Source of the DNA: Poritiphilus sp965212595
GTDB taxonomy: Bacteria > Bacteroidota > Bacteroidia > Flavobacteriales > Flavobacteriaceae
Reading direction: 5' to 3'
Length of the DNA: 64,000 nucleotides
Assembly: GCA_965212595.1 (NCBI GenBank)
Contig: CBDBVE010000021.1
Coordinates: 1-64,000, forward strand
The notes beneath the pieces are model-generated. The model had not been told where the DNA came from. It saw nothing but the letters and a program-made list of their open reading frames with translations, and made no database searches. Positions 1-8,742 of this stretch are shown piece after piece; positions within the stretch are counted from its first letter, which is position 1; each line of letters opens with the position of its first letter. A program made the position numbers and the translations under genes.

Positions 1-947
1 CATTGCTCAAAAAGCTTTGTCAGGTAAGCTGCCTGCCAGTCTTCTGTAGCTTTTGCATTTATTCCAAGGTTTTGCAGTATAAAATCCTCAGCGGCAAAAC
101 CGGTTTCCGAGACAGCGAAAGGTTTTGTGGTATCCAGATTTCTGAAATCACTCAGCCAATCATCGGCAAAAAGATCAGGATTGGCATCTCTGGTAAGGTC
201 CTGGTAGTAAAAGAAAGGATAAGTGCTTATTGCTATATAATCTGAATATTGGAGAATCATTTCTGAGGTTTCCAATAACTCAGCTTTTGTATTATTAAAG
301 GATTGGTCCTGAATTGACAGGAATATAGGTAAGCTCGGGTAATCTGCCTTCAACGCAGTGTAGGTCTCCTGTGCAAGCTCTAAAAATGCCATAAAGCCAG
401 CATCATCCTTTCTAAAAGCGGCATTTGTTTCAATACCGTATGCGAAATAGTCTGGCTGGACTTCATCTATAATTCTGCGGCAATATTTGAGATAGGTTGC
501 TTTTACCTCTGCATCGTTAAACGCTCTGCCCTCCCAGAAGGGAGGTAAAGGTTCGTGCGTGCCATTATCATTCCAATATTTAGCCAAATTCTCACGAGTT
601 TGATCTGTTGGTGTAGCAGTAAGTAAAATTTTTGTGCCGTTAGATTTATTAGTCTTCGCAATTTCAATAGCATTCAGCACCTCATTAGGGAACGCCTCAT
701 CATTTCTTACCTCGTCCCAGGGGACACCGAAATCAAAGTGATTTAAGAAAATATCTCCATCCCTAACCACATTTGTAACGGTTTCGTTTACCGCGTTAAT
801 ATCAAGGTCGTATGGAAAGGCCGTAAATCCCATAAGAAATGACCGGGTTTCTGTTTCATCATTCAGATTTGGTCCATCATCGCTAGAACAGCCGCTTAGA
901 ACAAAAATTACCGCCAAAAAAAGTAAGCCATTGCCTGTGATCTTCAT
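1..947 (-). CDS. Glycoside-hydrolase-like lipoprotein (clan GH-A type TIM barrel), 3' end beyond window
   Basis: About 315 codons are visible and the frame stays open to the window edge, so the C-terminus is missing. The start is the ATG at 945-947. It is followed by a lipoprotein signal peptide with lipobox LSGC and then SSDDG, so the protein is probably anchored in a membrane facing the periplasm or cell surface. The remainder reads like a TIM-barrel glycosidase: a GIETN motif with Glu about residue 173 could be the acid/base on strand 4, and SETGF with Glu about residue 281 could be the nucleophile on strand 7. That 4/7 spacing is typical of clan GH-A enzymes such as GH5 or GH53. Catalytic roles are inferred from motif and spacing only, and I cannot name the family or substrate. 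It has no operon partner inside the window. Confidence 0.72.
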   Translation of the reverse strand, partial: MKITGNGLLFLAVIFVLSGCSSDDGPNLNDETETRSFLMGFTAFPYDLDINAVNETVTNVVRDGDIFLNHFDFGVPWDEVRNDEAFPNEVLNAIEIAKTNKSNGTKILLTATPTDQTRENLAKYWNDNGTHEPLPPFWEGRAFNDAEVKATYLKYCRRIIDEVQPDYFAYGIETNAAFRKDDAGFMAFLELAQETYTALKADYPSLPIFLSIQDQSFNNTKAELLETSEMILQYSDYIAISTYPFFYYQDLTRDANPDLFADDWLSDFRNLDTTKPFAVSETGFAAEDFILQNLGINAKATEDWQAAYLTKLFEQ

Positions 948-1005
948 ACTTAGCCTAACGAGCAATAGTCCAGAAATATTGTCGTTAAGTTGCAGAAAAC
1001 CAAGA

Positions 1006-1941
1006 CTATGCGGAAGGTAAAAATACCTCAGCCATCATACAGCGTGCACTTCCTCCTCCACAGGTTTCGATAAGATCTAAAGAGCTATGAATTATTGGAT
1101 TGTATTTTTCAAGAGCAGCCAATTGCTCTGGTTTAAGGCTCTTATAAGCTGCGCTGCTCATTACGAGATAGCGTTGTTCATTATCACCAACCACCTGCAG
1201 CATGTTTCCAGCAAAATTATGCATTTGTGCCTCCGTGATGGCTATGATCTCCTTGCCATCAGATTTAAGGTGGTTGATCACATTTTTCCGTTCTTTCTTG
1301 TCATCTATGCTATCCAGACAGATAACGGCATAGTCTTCTGCCACGCACATCATAACATTGGTATGATATATAGGCAACCTCTTGCCGTCTACCGATTGGA
1401 GGGCCGTAAAAATAACCGGGCTGCACTCAAAATCCTCGCAAAACTCTATAAACAACTCTTCATCAGCCCTTGGAGATAAAGCACAATAGGCTTTGCTATG
1501 TACCCGGTCCATAATAATACTGCCTGTACCCTCCAGAAAGAAATCCTCCTTTTCGGCAGAAGAGTAATCCACTACATTTTCAATTTTAAAGCCCTGGTTC
1601 TCTAGAATATCCAATACATCTTCTCGTCGCTCCCTTCTTCTGTTTTCGGCAAACATCGGATAAAGAACTACCGTTCCATTTCTGTGGAAAGAAATCCAAT
1701 TGTTCGGAAAATGTGCGTCAGGAGTATCGTCAGATACTATGCCCTCAACTACGACTACACGAACTCCTTTTGACCTCAGTTTTTCAACAAAAGCGTCAAA
1801 TTCAGCTTGTGCCTTTTGCAGAAGTATTCCGGCAGGAAGTTCAATACTGTTATCCTGATAATAATTGTTTACCGCAGTCTCTTCGTTAGCTCTGAAGGTT
1901 GCCGGCCTGATCATTAATATGGTATCTGTAATCTGCCTCAT
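1006..1941 (-). CDS. ctlX: Citrulline utilization hydrolase CtlX (amidinotransferase superfamily)
   Basis: This 311-aa protein belongs to the guanidino-group-modifying (amidinotransferase/arginine deiminase) fold. The CtlX branch hydrolyses citrulline to ornithine, ammonia and CO2 in the cytoplasm. Visible family motifs are FPNNW near residue 80, FLEGTG, the catalytic-His segment YHTNVMM, and the C-terminal Cys in GGGSARCMM. The frame stays open to 1986, but I chose the ATG at 1941 because relatives begin MRQ or MKQ followed by TTxTILMIRP. A -7-like TACTTTTG also lies at 1962-1969, inside the longer frame. It is divergent from the LytTR regulator at 2036. A second member of the superfamily sits at 11865-12779. 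Confidence 0.9.
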   Translation of the reverse strand: MRQITDTILMIRPATFRANEETAVNNYYQDNSIELPAGILLQKAQAEFDAFVEKLRSKGVRVVVVEGIVSDDTPDAHFPNNWISFHRNGTVVLYPMFAENRRRERREDVLDILENQGFKIENVVDYSSAEKEDFFLEGTGSIIMDRVHSKAYCALSPRADEELFIEFCEDFECSPVIFTALQSVDGKRLPIYHTNVMMCVAEDYAVICLDSIDDKKERKNVINHLKSDGKEIIAITEAQMHNFAGNMLQVVGDNEQRYLVMSSAAYKSLKPEQLAALEKYNPIIHSSLDLIETCGGGSARCMMAEVFLPSA

Positions 1942-1961
1942 TTGAATCTTTAAAATGCCTT

Positions 1962-1969
1962 CAAAAGTA
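1962..1969 (-). promoter_or_regulatory. Putative -7 element of the ctlX promoter
   Basis: The minus strand reads TACTTTTG, an exact match to the Bacteroidota -7 consensus TAnnTTTG, 20 bp before the chosen ctlX ATG. No TTTG is found at the usual 19-21 bp upstream (the nearest good one is 24 bp away), so this is only moderately supported. If real, it excludes the longer ctlX start at 1986. Confidence 0.4.
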
Positions 1970-1986
1970 ACCAATTCCAAATTCAT

Positions 1987-2018
1987 TTTGTAACAAAAAC
2001 GAACTTAGGGTATCTTTA
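1987..2018 (+). promoter_or_regulatory. Promoter of the LytTR membrane regulator
   Basis: TTTG at 1987-1990 is followed by 20 bp and TATCTTTA at 2011-2018. This matches the Bacteroidota primary-sigma layout (TTTG, N19-21, TAnnTTTG) with one mismatch in the -7 box. The start codon follows at 2036, giving a very short leader. The element overlaps the region upstream of the divergent ctlX gene. Confidence 0.55.
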
Positions 2019-2035
2019 AAATCAAAATTGAAAGG

Positions 2036-2860
2036 ATGCTGCGCAGGTATCTTAATAAATACAATGACGGACTGCTGTTTCTGGTACTGATTCCAGTGAT
2101 CAATACCATAAATTACCATTTAACCTATTCAACCATACGTTGGGATTGGTATACCTATACTACCTACGCTATAGACACCGCATCGGGTTTTATCGCATGG
2201 TGGATTATCAGAGCGGTAATTCTCTGGTTTGACAAAAAACTCCCTTATTTGACTGCTCCTGTGAAGCGAATTGTTCTTCAAATTTTAACAACGAATATTC
2301 TTGCACAGGGCTTCATTATCATACAAACCGAAGTGATTAACGCGCTGTTTGGCGATGGACCTCTACCTACGAAGTTTTACACCTATAACCTCTTTATTTT
2401 CTTTATTTGGATTTTGGTGATTAATGGTATTTATATGGGTATTTATTTCTACGATCAGTGGAGAAACACCGCTGCGCTCAGGGCCAGGGACAAAGAGATC
2501 AGATCCCGGGGTTACGAAGTGCAATTGGGAAGATCTGTTACCAATATCGCTTTTGAGAATATCGCGGCCTTCTATGTAGCAGACAAAGCAACGTATTTGA
2601 AGACTCGCGGACTGAAAGACTACGTACTTGATGATTCATTGAATAAGATTATGCCTGCGCTCCCTGAAGAGTCTTTTTTTCGGCTCAACAGAAAGTTCAT
2701 TATACATCGTGATCTTGTTAAGGGGTATCAGCGCGACATCAATGGTAAATTGAAAACAGAACTTGTTAGCGAATACGGTTTTCCAAGAGAGATTGTTGTA
2801 AGCAGAATTACCGCACCTTACTTCAAAAAGTGGTTTAGAGCATCTGCACCTCAGAAGTGA
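2036..2860 (+). CDS. Membrane-anchored LytTR-family DNA-binding regulator
   Basis: The 274-aa protein has four hydrophobic segments, about residues 14-32, 41-65, 80-106 and 116-143. A C-terminal LytTR domain of about residues 165-270 follows, with the usual FFRLNRKFIIH stretch. It has no receiver domain, so it is a one-component regulator that presumably senses something at or in the inner membrane and binds DNA through LytTR. Membrane LytTR proteins of this form are common in Bacteroidota, with mostly unknown signals. The start is supported by a promoter ending 17 bp upstream. The target is not evident. It could be divergent ctlX, the serine hydrolase downstream, or genes elsewhere. Confidence 0.85.
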   Translation: MLRRYLNKYNDGLLFLVLIPVINTINYHLTYSTIRWDWYTYTTYAIDTASGFIAWWIIRAVILWFDKKLPYLTAPVKRIVLQILTTNILAQGFIIIQTEVINALFGDGPLPTKFYTYNLFIFFIWILVINGIYMGIYFYDQWRNTAALRARDKEIRSRGYEVQLGRSVTNIAFENIAAFYVADKATYLKTRGLKDYVLDDSLNKIMPALPEESFFRLNRKFIIHRDLVKGYQRDINGKLKTELVSEYGFPREIVVSRITAPYFKKWFRASAPQK

Positions 2861-2971
2861 TAAAGACAGCCTATACGCTTCAGCATCAAAAACACTACAT
2901 TTCAGCAAAAAGAAGGTGGAATGTCTTGTTAATACCCTGTGGAGCCTGGAAATTTGCCCAAAACAAACATC

Positions 2972-4120
2972 ATGAAAAAAAGAATAGTTGTTATGCTCAC
3001 CGGGCTGGTTCTTAATTATGGCCTGGCTCAAAAAAAAGAATTTCCGCAAGAAAGGCAGGAGGCCATTAAGGAGATCTTCCAAAAATATACGGCTATCGGG
3101 ATTCCGGGTTTGGCACTTAGCATTTATACGCCGAGCACTGGATTCTGGTCTTATTCTGAAGGCTTCGCGAATGTAGAAGACGAAAAACCGCTTAGCACAG
3201 AGCATTTACATTTTTTGCAAAGTGTTAGTAAAACCTATATGGCCGTTATCATTTTAAAACTCTACGAAAAGGGAAAACTTAGTCTTGATGACCCTATCAG
3301 AAAATATCTGGATTATCAGTGGCTAAACAGCATTGAGGGATCCGAAAAGGTAACCGTCCGCATGCTTTTAAACCACACTTCGGGGCTTCCTGAATACAGT
3401 ACAGACCCCATTTTGGTCTCCAGAATTATGCAGGATCCGCTAACGGTCCTTACGGTGCCAGAAATGCTCGCCTATATCGCGAATAAGGAGCTTGAATTCG
3501 AACCTGGTAGCAGCTATACGTATAAGAATACTAATTTCGCTCTTTTATCGCTCATAGCAGATGATATAACAGGAGATCATGTGACTTTTATGGACAAGAA
3601 GATCTTTAAGAAGTTAGGCCTAAAAGACACGCGGTACCTGACTCAAAACAATATAATGTCTGATCTCAATTTGGTTTCCTCCTACTGGGATGTTCTACTG
3701 GAAGAGTTGCCCGTAAATATCTCTAAAATGCAACGGGCCAATGTTGCTTCCATGAGAGGGGATGATGGTCTGGTAACATCTACCATGGAGGCCGTAATTT
3801 TCCTTAAAAGCTTGGTAGAGGGAAAACTACTAAAACCTAAAACTTTAGAACTCATGCAGGAGTGGGTCACTGATGAGAAGGGAGAACGACGCTATGGCCT
3901 GGGTGTCACCTATTACGACCTGGACGTCACTTATGGAATTGGCCATTCTGGCGGTGGTATTGGAGCGGGCTGCCTCTTGGTTTACCTTCCCGAACTGGAT
4001 GCGATTCTCTTCCTGGCAACCAATTTCAATACGATGATGGAATCTCCTATCCGAAAAAAGGCGGAGAATCTCCAAATGGAAGTGCTTATGGCCCTATTTG
4101 GAGATCCATCTCAACCTTAA
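2972..4120 (+). CDS. Secreted serine hydrolase, class C beta-lactamase / penicillin-binding-protein-like family
   Basis: A 382-aa protein with a signal peptide ending around GLAQ. The ATG at 2972 (MKKRIVVML) is preferred to the in-frame codon at 2939 because it puts the signal peptide at the N-terminus. The Beta-lactamase (PF00144) fold is shown by the SVSK motif (Ser84-x-x-Lys87, nucleophile and base), a YKN triad in TYKNTN, an NHTSGLPEY segment, and HSGGG in the KTG position near the C-terminus. Members are periplasmic or exported esterases, D-amino-acid peptidases or PBP-like enzymes, and sequence alone does not show that it hydrolyses beta-lactams. It is convergent with the barrel gene, and the two stop codons overlap in a TTAA tetramer. 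Confidence 0.85.
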   Translation: MKKRIVVMLTGLVLNYGLAQKKEFPQERQEAIKEIFQKYTAIGIPGLALSIYTPSTGFWSYSEGFANVEDEKPLSTEHLHFLQSVSKTYMAVIILKLYEKGKLSLDDPIRKYLDYQWLNSIEGSEKVTVRMLLNHTSGLPEYSTDPILVSRIMQDPLTVLTVPEMLAYIANKELEFEPGSSYTYKNTNFALLSLIADDITGDHVTFMDKKIFKKLGLKDTRYLTQNNIMSDLNLVSSYWDVLLEELPVNISKMQRANVASMRGDDGLVTSTMEAVIFLKSLVEGKLLKPKTLELMQEWVTDEKGERRYGLGVTYYDLDVTYGIGHSGGGIGAGCLLVYLPELDAILFLATNFNTMMESPIRKKAENLQMEVLMALFGDPSQP

Positions 4121-5322
4121 AAGTATTTCGAAATTGCAATTCGCAAAAAGCTGTCATCTCTAAAATTTGAGAGAATCAGCTCATCATCCTCAATCGATGA
4201 AAAAATACGAGCCTCAATTTCTGCCGTCCAGGTGCTACCAAAGCGCCTGGAGGCTTCGAGGCTAAAAATCTTGCTGCTTCCATCTAAATCTAAAATTCCA
4301 CCTACGAGAAAAGAGGTGTCTTGCGTATCATTAAATGCAATTCTACTTCCAAAAAATAAATCATTTTGCAAGGCAGTAAGCGCTAAATCATCTCTTTCAT
4401 CGTAGAGGTATTCTCCTAAAATACCAATATCCAGGCCATTGCCGTCTATATTGCTAAAGGTATATTCCACACCGGCAACCAGGGCTAAAAAGTCTTGCGC
4501 ATCTGCATTTCGATAGATCGATTCAAACTTCCATAGGAAAGCTCCATTAGTAATTTGCAAATCTAAACCAGTCTGGTGAATGACCGGGTAAAAGGCATTG
4601 ATATTCCCGGCGGCATCAAAGGTAAAAAGCGGTTCCCTACCATTGCCGTAAAAATGAGATAAGCCTACATCAAAAGCGCCGAAGTAATGCTTCCAACGAA
4701 TGGCCAGGTCTTGTCTCCATTCTTCAGCACCACTCTCGTAAACCAAATCATCCTGGTTGAGTACTGTACCAAACCTCAACCTGCCCGCTTCTCCGGCAAA
4801 AGTCCTCTTTCGGTGGAAGGGAAGGTAAAAGAAGTCTAAGGTTCCCAATTTATTAGTAACCCAGGAAAATTGCGCCATGGGTTGTCCCAGCTTTTCCTCT
4901 CCGTCAAAAGTTTCTACCGCATCTGTCTGGTTTATGATATCTACCAGATGATTGCTTTCGGCAACACCCCAATATACTTTTTTAAGCCCGAGACTCAGTT
5001 CCCAATTTCCTTTTGCCTTTTGATAATACAATTCCCGAATGTCCCAATGGGTTCGTTCATCATCGCGATCAATCCTTAGAAAACCTGTAAAATTTACACT
5101 TTCGTAACCCTTGTTCCAAGAGGCGGTGTATTCCGGGCGAAGGGCAATTGAGGGATAGTGATCTTTTTGCCCACTAAATTGCGCTTCATTGTAAAAATAC
5201 CGATACTCGGCTTCTACCTCTAATTCCAGATCTTGCTCCACTTTTTGCTCCTTTTCCTGACCAAAACCAAGGCCAGTCACCAAAAACACGAAAGGAAGTA
5301 TTTTTTTTGCGTTTTGTTTCAT
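4117..5322 (-). CDS. Outer-membrane beta-barrel protein, partner of the MMPL exporter
   Basis: A 401-aa protein starting at the ATG at 5322 (MKQNAKKILPF), with a signal peptide ending near GLGFGQ. The in-frame extension to 5376 lacks a signal sequence. The mature part has an acidic, strand-rich N-terminus and many alternating hydrophobic/polar stretches (for example LRIDRDD, ELSLGLKKVYWGV, FDVGLSHFYG). It ends in an aromatic residue (ISKYF), as outer-membrane barrels do. It is the third gene of an apparent operon MMPL - LolA-like - barrel. Proteobacterial MMPL transporters have an analogous set with DUF1329 and DUF1302 proteins, so this is probably the outer-membrane component. That assignment is by context. 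I do not recognise a named family. Confidence 0.7.
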   Translation of the reverse strand: MKQNAKKILPFVFLVTGLGFGQEKEQKVEQDLELEVEAEYRYFYNEAQFSGQKDHYPSIALRPEYTASWNKGYESVNFTGFLRIDRDDERTHWDIRELYYQKAKGNWELSLGLKKVYWGVAESNHLVDIINQTDAVETFDGEEKLGQPMAQFSWVTNKLGTLDFFYLPFHRKRTFAGEAGRLRFGTVLNQDDLVYESGAEEWRQDLAIRWKHYFGAFDVGLSHFYGNGREPLFTFDAAGNINAFYPVIHQTGLDLQITNGAFLWKFESIYRNADAQDFLALVAGVEYTFSNIDGNGLDIGILGEYLYDERDDLALTALQNDLFFGSRIAFNDTQDTSFLVGGILDLDGSSKIFSLEASRRFGSTWTAEIEARIFSSIEDDELILSNFRDDSFLRIAISKYF

Positions 5323-5403
5323 CTTTAGACATCTGCTGATAACAATTAAGGGGCGTCCTTGTTTGGCATGGTCCAAAGCCCAACACCCCGTTTACTAGCT
5401 ATC

Positions 5404-6177
5404 TTAATTCCCCGCTCTTTTGAGCGCTACCTCGGTAAAATCGCCATCCGAGAGCTCGGAACCAAAATCATACTCGCTGAATTTTAGCAAGGTTTCTTTA
5501 TTGCTTTGGTGATTCACCATTTTAAAAGTCAGGGCTCTCCAAAACTTATTTTTATACAACTTATAATCACTATAAGTCAGTGTCTTTAGTAAAGCATTTT
5601 TGCGATCATAAAACTCTACTTTTTCCAGTCGGTACCCCTTGTCCTTGTTATAGGTAACAATTCTTCGTGTATAGCCCGATTTGGGATCTACCGGATCTTG
5701 TTCTACAAGAAGCAGGTTTCCTTTTTCTTCCAGGAATTTGTACGCATACTTTTCTACCTCCTGAGAAGAAAGGTCTTCATAGGCAAACTCGCTCCCAACG
5801 AAAGGGCCAGACTTGTTATTTGAAGAAATACGCTTTACCCTTTTAATAGAAGGCAGGTATAACCATTGATCATCTGCTCCTACCTTGTGGGTAAAGGTGA
5901 GTGTCGCTGTTCCTTTAACGTCTTTTGGGTTGTTAAAAACAATAAGCGATTTGTCTCCATCTTCAGTTAATTCAAGGGTTCTTGTGGTCAGAAAGCGTTC
6001 ACTGGTTTGACCGTTCTTGTTCTTTAAGGTCATTTTAAGGTCTACGATTGAGCTTCCAAAGCCCAGATCTGCCTTTTCGGCTTCTTTTGCTACCTGAAGT
6101 CCTTTTTCTTCGGGAGTTTGAGCATTAAGCATAGCTACTGACAAGAATGCCGCGAGTACTACAATTGAATTTTTCAT
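5404..6177 (-). CDS. Outer membrane lipoprotein-sorting protein (LolA-like fold), exporter-associated
   Basis: A 257-aa periplasmic protein with a clear signal peptide (MKNSIVVLAAFLSVAML, cleavage after NAQ). I chose the ATG at 6177 over 6186 so that the signal peptide is terminal. It has the pattern of the LolA-like 'outer membrane lipoprotein-sorting protein' family found beside MMPL transporters: RFLTTRTLEL, DQWLYLPSIKRVKRIS, GSEFAYEDLS, and a C-terminal FKMVNHQSN region. The fold is a half-barrel that can hold a lipid. It lies 19 bp after the permease and 81 bp before the barrel gene, so a role ferrying a hydrophobic substrate between them is plausible. That role is inference. It is not the housekeeping LolA. 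Confidence 0.82.
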   Translation of the reverse strand: MKNSIVVLAAFLSVAMLNAQTPEEKGLQVAKEAEKADLGFGSSIVDLKMTLKNKNGQTSERFLTTRTLELTEDGDKSLIVFNNPKDVKGTATLTFTHKVGADDQWLYLPSIKRVKRISSNNKSGPFVGSEFAYEDLSSQEVEKYAYKFLEEKGNLLLVEQDPVDPKSGYTRRIVTYNKDKGYRLEKVEFYDRKNALLKTLTYSDYKLYKNKFWRALTFKMVNHQSNKETLLKFSEYDFGSELSDGDFTEVALKRAGN

Positions 6178-6196
6178 GATTTGCAATTATTTACTA

Positions 6197-8578
6197 TTAT
6201 TTATCTAATTGAACTTGTGTTTTTAATTCCTTGACTTCATCAAGCGCTTCGCTTTTCTTGCTTATTAAAATTAGCAGGGATGGTAGCAAAACAAAGTCGA
6301 TAATAAGTGCGGCCGAAATAATAATCAAAGTAATTCTGGCCATATAACTGTTTAGGGCGAAGGAAGAAGTAGAAAGCACGGCAAAACCAGCCAATAGTAC
6401 CAGTGTTGTAGTAACCAGAGCCTTCCCAACGGTCTCAAATGCATAAACCACAGCTTGCCTGGCGTCATAGCCTAACTCTCGCCTAGCCCTCAAGAACTTG
6501 CTCATAAAGTGAACGGTATCATCCACTATGATCCCTAAAGTCATTCCAAATACAATAACCATCCCGGTATTGATTTGCCCTTTGTAAAGTGCCCAGATGC
6601 CAAAGCCTACAAGTACAGGCGCAACATTGGGAACAATACTCAACAGGCCAAGTTTTAAATTCCTAAGTGCAAGGATAAGCACCAGTGTAATAAGAATAAT
6701 GGCGAATATATTGCCTTTAAACATGCTTTCTGCTTGCCGAAATCCCAGTGTTGAGAACATCAGAGTAGGGCTAACTCCTAATGAATGCATCGGCTCCGGG
6801 GTATTATCTATAAGCCATCGCTCTCCTCTTTTGGCAAAAGCGATCATTTCTGCGCTCGAAATATTCTCAATGGTTACAGTAACCCGTGTCTCAGATTTAT
6901 CTACGTTGATCTGATTGTTCAGGTCTAATCCGAACGGCAAAGACAACTCATACAGGAGTAGGTACTGGGCTGCTTCCTCCCGGCTATCAGGAACACGATA
7001 ATAAGCGGTATCATCGCCATGCATTGAGCGATTCACTCGTCTGGCCACCTCACTAAAAGCATTTACGTGAACCACTTCGGGTTGTTCATTGAGCCAGTCT
7101 TCAAATTCGTTGAGCTTTTGCAAATATTCAGGATTATTGATCCCTCCGCTTTCGCCACTGCCAATAGAGTATTCTATATTGTAAATACCCGTTAAATTTT
7201 TGCTGATATAATCGGTATCTGTCCGAAATTCGACACTTTGATCAAAATAATTAATGAATTCATCATTGAATTCGTTCTTGGTTGCCATATAGGCCAATGT
7301 ACCAATGACAGCAAGGGAAATGAAAGTCAGTTTTACGGGTTGTCTTGCTACAAAATACCCCAATGAAGTATACCACCCGAGTTTCTGTTCTTTTTCAATA
7401 TCTTTTCTTCTGGCCTTTACAGGAAAGATGGCCATCAGAGCAGGTAAAGTGGTTGTTGAGTACAGGAAGGCCATTGTCATTCCGAAAGCCGTAATGTTCC
7501 CGAGATCCCAAAAGGGAGGCACTTCACCAAAATTCATGGTAAGAAAACCAATTACAGTGGTAAGACTGGTGATCAAAACAGGCATAAAATTAAGTCGCAT
7601 AGATTCTACGAGCGCATCCTTTTTGGTCATCCCATCTTTCCGCATTTTCTGCAACATCGTAATAAGGATGTGAATACTGTCTGCAACAGCTAAGGTCAGC
7701 ACCATTGTTGGGAAGACAGCTGAGGGTGGCGTAAGCTTTATTCCCATAATGCCCACAAAGCCAACCGCACTGATTATAGAGAAAAGTACGACCACCAGGG
7801 TAGAAATAGTACTGAAAATGCTTCTTGTAAGTATCAATGTGGTAATAATTACGATGAGTACCATCACCAGCGTGAGCATCAAGTCTCTTTGTGAAGACTC
7901 AAAAAAGGCGGTGTTCAATGGAACAAGACCAGACGAATTCACTTCAAATTGCGGGTGTTTTTCTTTGAACTTGGCCACCATATTGCGCGTAAAGGCCGTT
8001 ACTTCAGGAATTTCCTTGGCACTGTCTTCTCCGGGTAGCCTTACCGTTACATTAATAGCCGTAACACTGCCCTTTTCATTGATAATGCGTTTTACAAGCA
8101 AGGGTTCGTTAAGTGCTATTGATTTAATCTTTTCTATTTCTTCTGCAGTTTTGGTCTCGGACTCATATGACAGATCATCAACGTACAGGTCGTCTCCTTC
8201 CGCCCTGGTATGCTGATAATTGGTTATGGCATCCACTCTAGAAGAGTAGGGTGTATTCCAGGCCTCAGCGGTTAATTCTTCAATTGCTATGAGATTTTCT
8301 TTGGTGAAGACATTTCCATTAGAAGGTGATAGTACCAAGATCACATTATCATCTTTGGTATATTTATCCTGTAGGGCATCAAAGGCCTCCAGTTCTGGAT
8401 TGGATTCACTGAAGAATACGTGATAATCTCCATCGAATTCCATTTTACCTTGCGAAGCTAGCCCAAAGGCCAGTAGTAAAGTTCCAATGAAAACGGGCCA
8501 TTTGTATTTGATCACAAAAGAGGCCCAACGCTTTGCAAATTTGTTAGTGGCGTTGCCAGCTTTTTTAAGTGCATTCAT
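6197..8578 (-). CDS. MMPL/RND-superfamily exporter permease
   Basis: A 793-aa inner-membrane transporter with the RND repeat architecture. There is a TM near residues 29-47, a periplasmic domain to about 225, a block of TMs about 230-385, a second single TM near 412, another periplasmic domain, and a second TM block about 620-775. SSD/MMPL-like motifs are visible, including VFPTMVLTLAVADSIH and FGMTLGIIVDDTVHFMSKF. The acidic residues in the TM4/TM10 positions are consistent with proton-driven transport. It is first in an operon with the LolA-like and barrel genes. Two operator-like sites lie upstream at 8598-8612 and 8713-8727, implying repression by the adjacent TetR protein. The substrate is unknown; a lipid or other hydrophobic compound is most likely. 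Confidence 0.88.
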   Translation of the reverse strand: MNALKKAGNATNKFAKRWASFVIKYKWPVFIGTLLLAFGLASQGKMEFDGDYHVFFSESNPELEAFDALQDKYTKDDNVILVLSPSNGNVFTKENLIAIEELTAEAWNTPYSSRVDAITNYQHTRAEGDDLYVDDLSYESETKTAEEIEKIKSIALNEPLLVKRIINEKGSVTAINVTVRLPGEDSAKEIPEVTAFTRNMVAKFKEKHPQFEVNSSGLVPLNTAFFESSQRDLMLTLVMVLIVIITTLILTRSIFSTISTLVVVLFSIISAVGFVGIMGIKLTPPSAVFPTMVLTLAVADSIHILITMLQKMRKDGMTKKDALVESMRLNFMPVLITSLTTVIGFLTMNFGEVPPFWDLGNITAFGMTMAFLYSTTTLPALMAIFPVKARRKDIEKEQKLGWYTSLGYFVARQPVKLTFISLAVIGTLAYMATKNEFNDEFINYFDQSVEFRTDTDYISKNLTGIYNIEYSIGSGESGGINNPEYLQKLNEFEDWLNEQPEVVHVNAFSEVARRVNRSMHGDDTAYYRVPDSREEAAQYLLLYELSLPFGLDLNNQINVDKSETRVTVTIENISSAEMIAFAKRGERWLIDNTPEPMHSLGVSPTLMFSTLGFRQAESMFKGNIFAIILITLVLILALRNLKLGLLSIVPNVAPVLVGFGIWALYKGQINTGMVIVFGMTLGIIVDDTVHFMSKFLRARRELGYDARQAVVYAFETVGKALVTTTLVLLAGFAVLSTSSFALNSYMARITLIIISAALIIDFVLLPSLLILISKKSEALDEVKELKTQVQLDK

Positions 8579-8597
8579 AGTTTTTAGATTAAGAGTT

Positions 8598-8612
8598 GAC
8601 CAGTCGTATATG
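8598..8612. promoter_or_regulatory. TetR operator-like site 1 (MMPL leader)
   Basis: GACCAGTCGTATATG, 20-34 bp upstream of the MMPL start. It shares 11 of 15 positions with both the 8713 and 9367 sites (core GACC-x-x-TCGT-x-TA). Its position in the 5' leader would let a bound repressor block initiation or elongation. Confidence 0.55.
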
Positions 8613-8712
8613 AGCTGGCTGATTTTATTTCTTTTATATACATCCTTAAGACGGTCAAGATCATTTTAAATGGACATATCCTCGCTAATATTTCCTAAAA
8701 TCAATAATAATT

Positions 8713-8727
8713 GACCGGTCGTCTATG
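8713..8727. promoter_or_regulatory. TetR operator-like site 2 (MMPL promoter)
   Basis: GACCGGTCGTCTATG lies between the tetR stop and the MMPL start and contains the palindrome GACCGGTC. On the minus strand it is followed 3 bp later by TATTATTG (8702-8709), a one-mismatch -7 box, and preceded by TTTG (8734-8737). The spacing of those boxes is 24 bp, longer than ideal. The layout mirrors that of the tetR promoter. Confidence 0.6.
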
Positions 8728-8742
8728 CTATTTCAAAAAAAA

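Noticed and set aside
1942..1986. A longer ctlX N-terminus starting at 1986
   Set aside because: The extension does not match family starts and overlaps a -7 promoter box.
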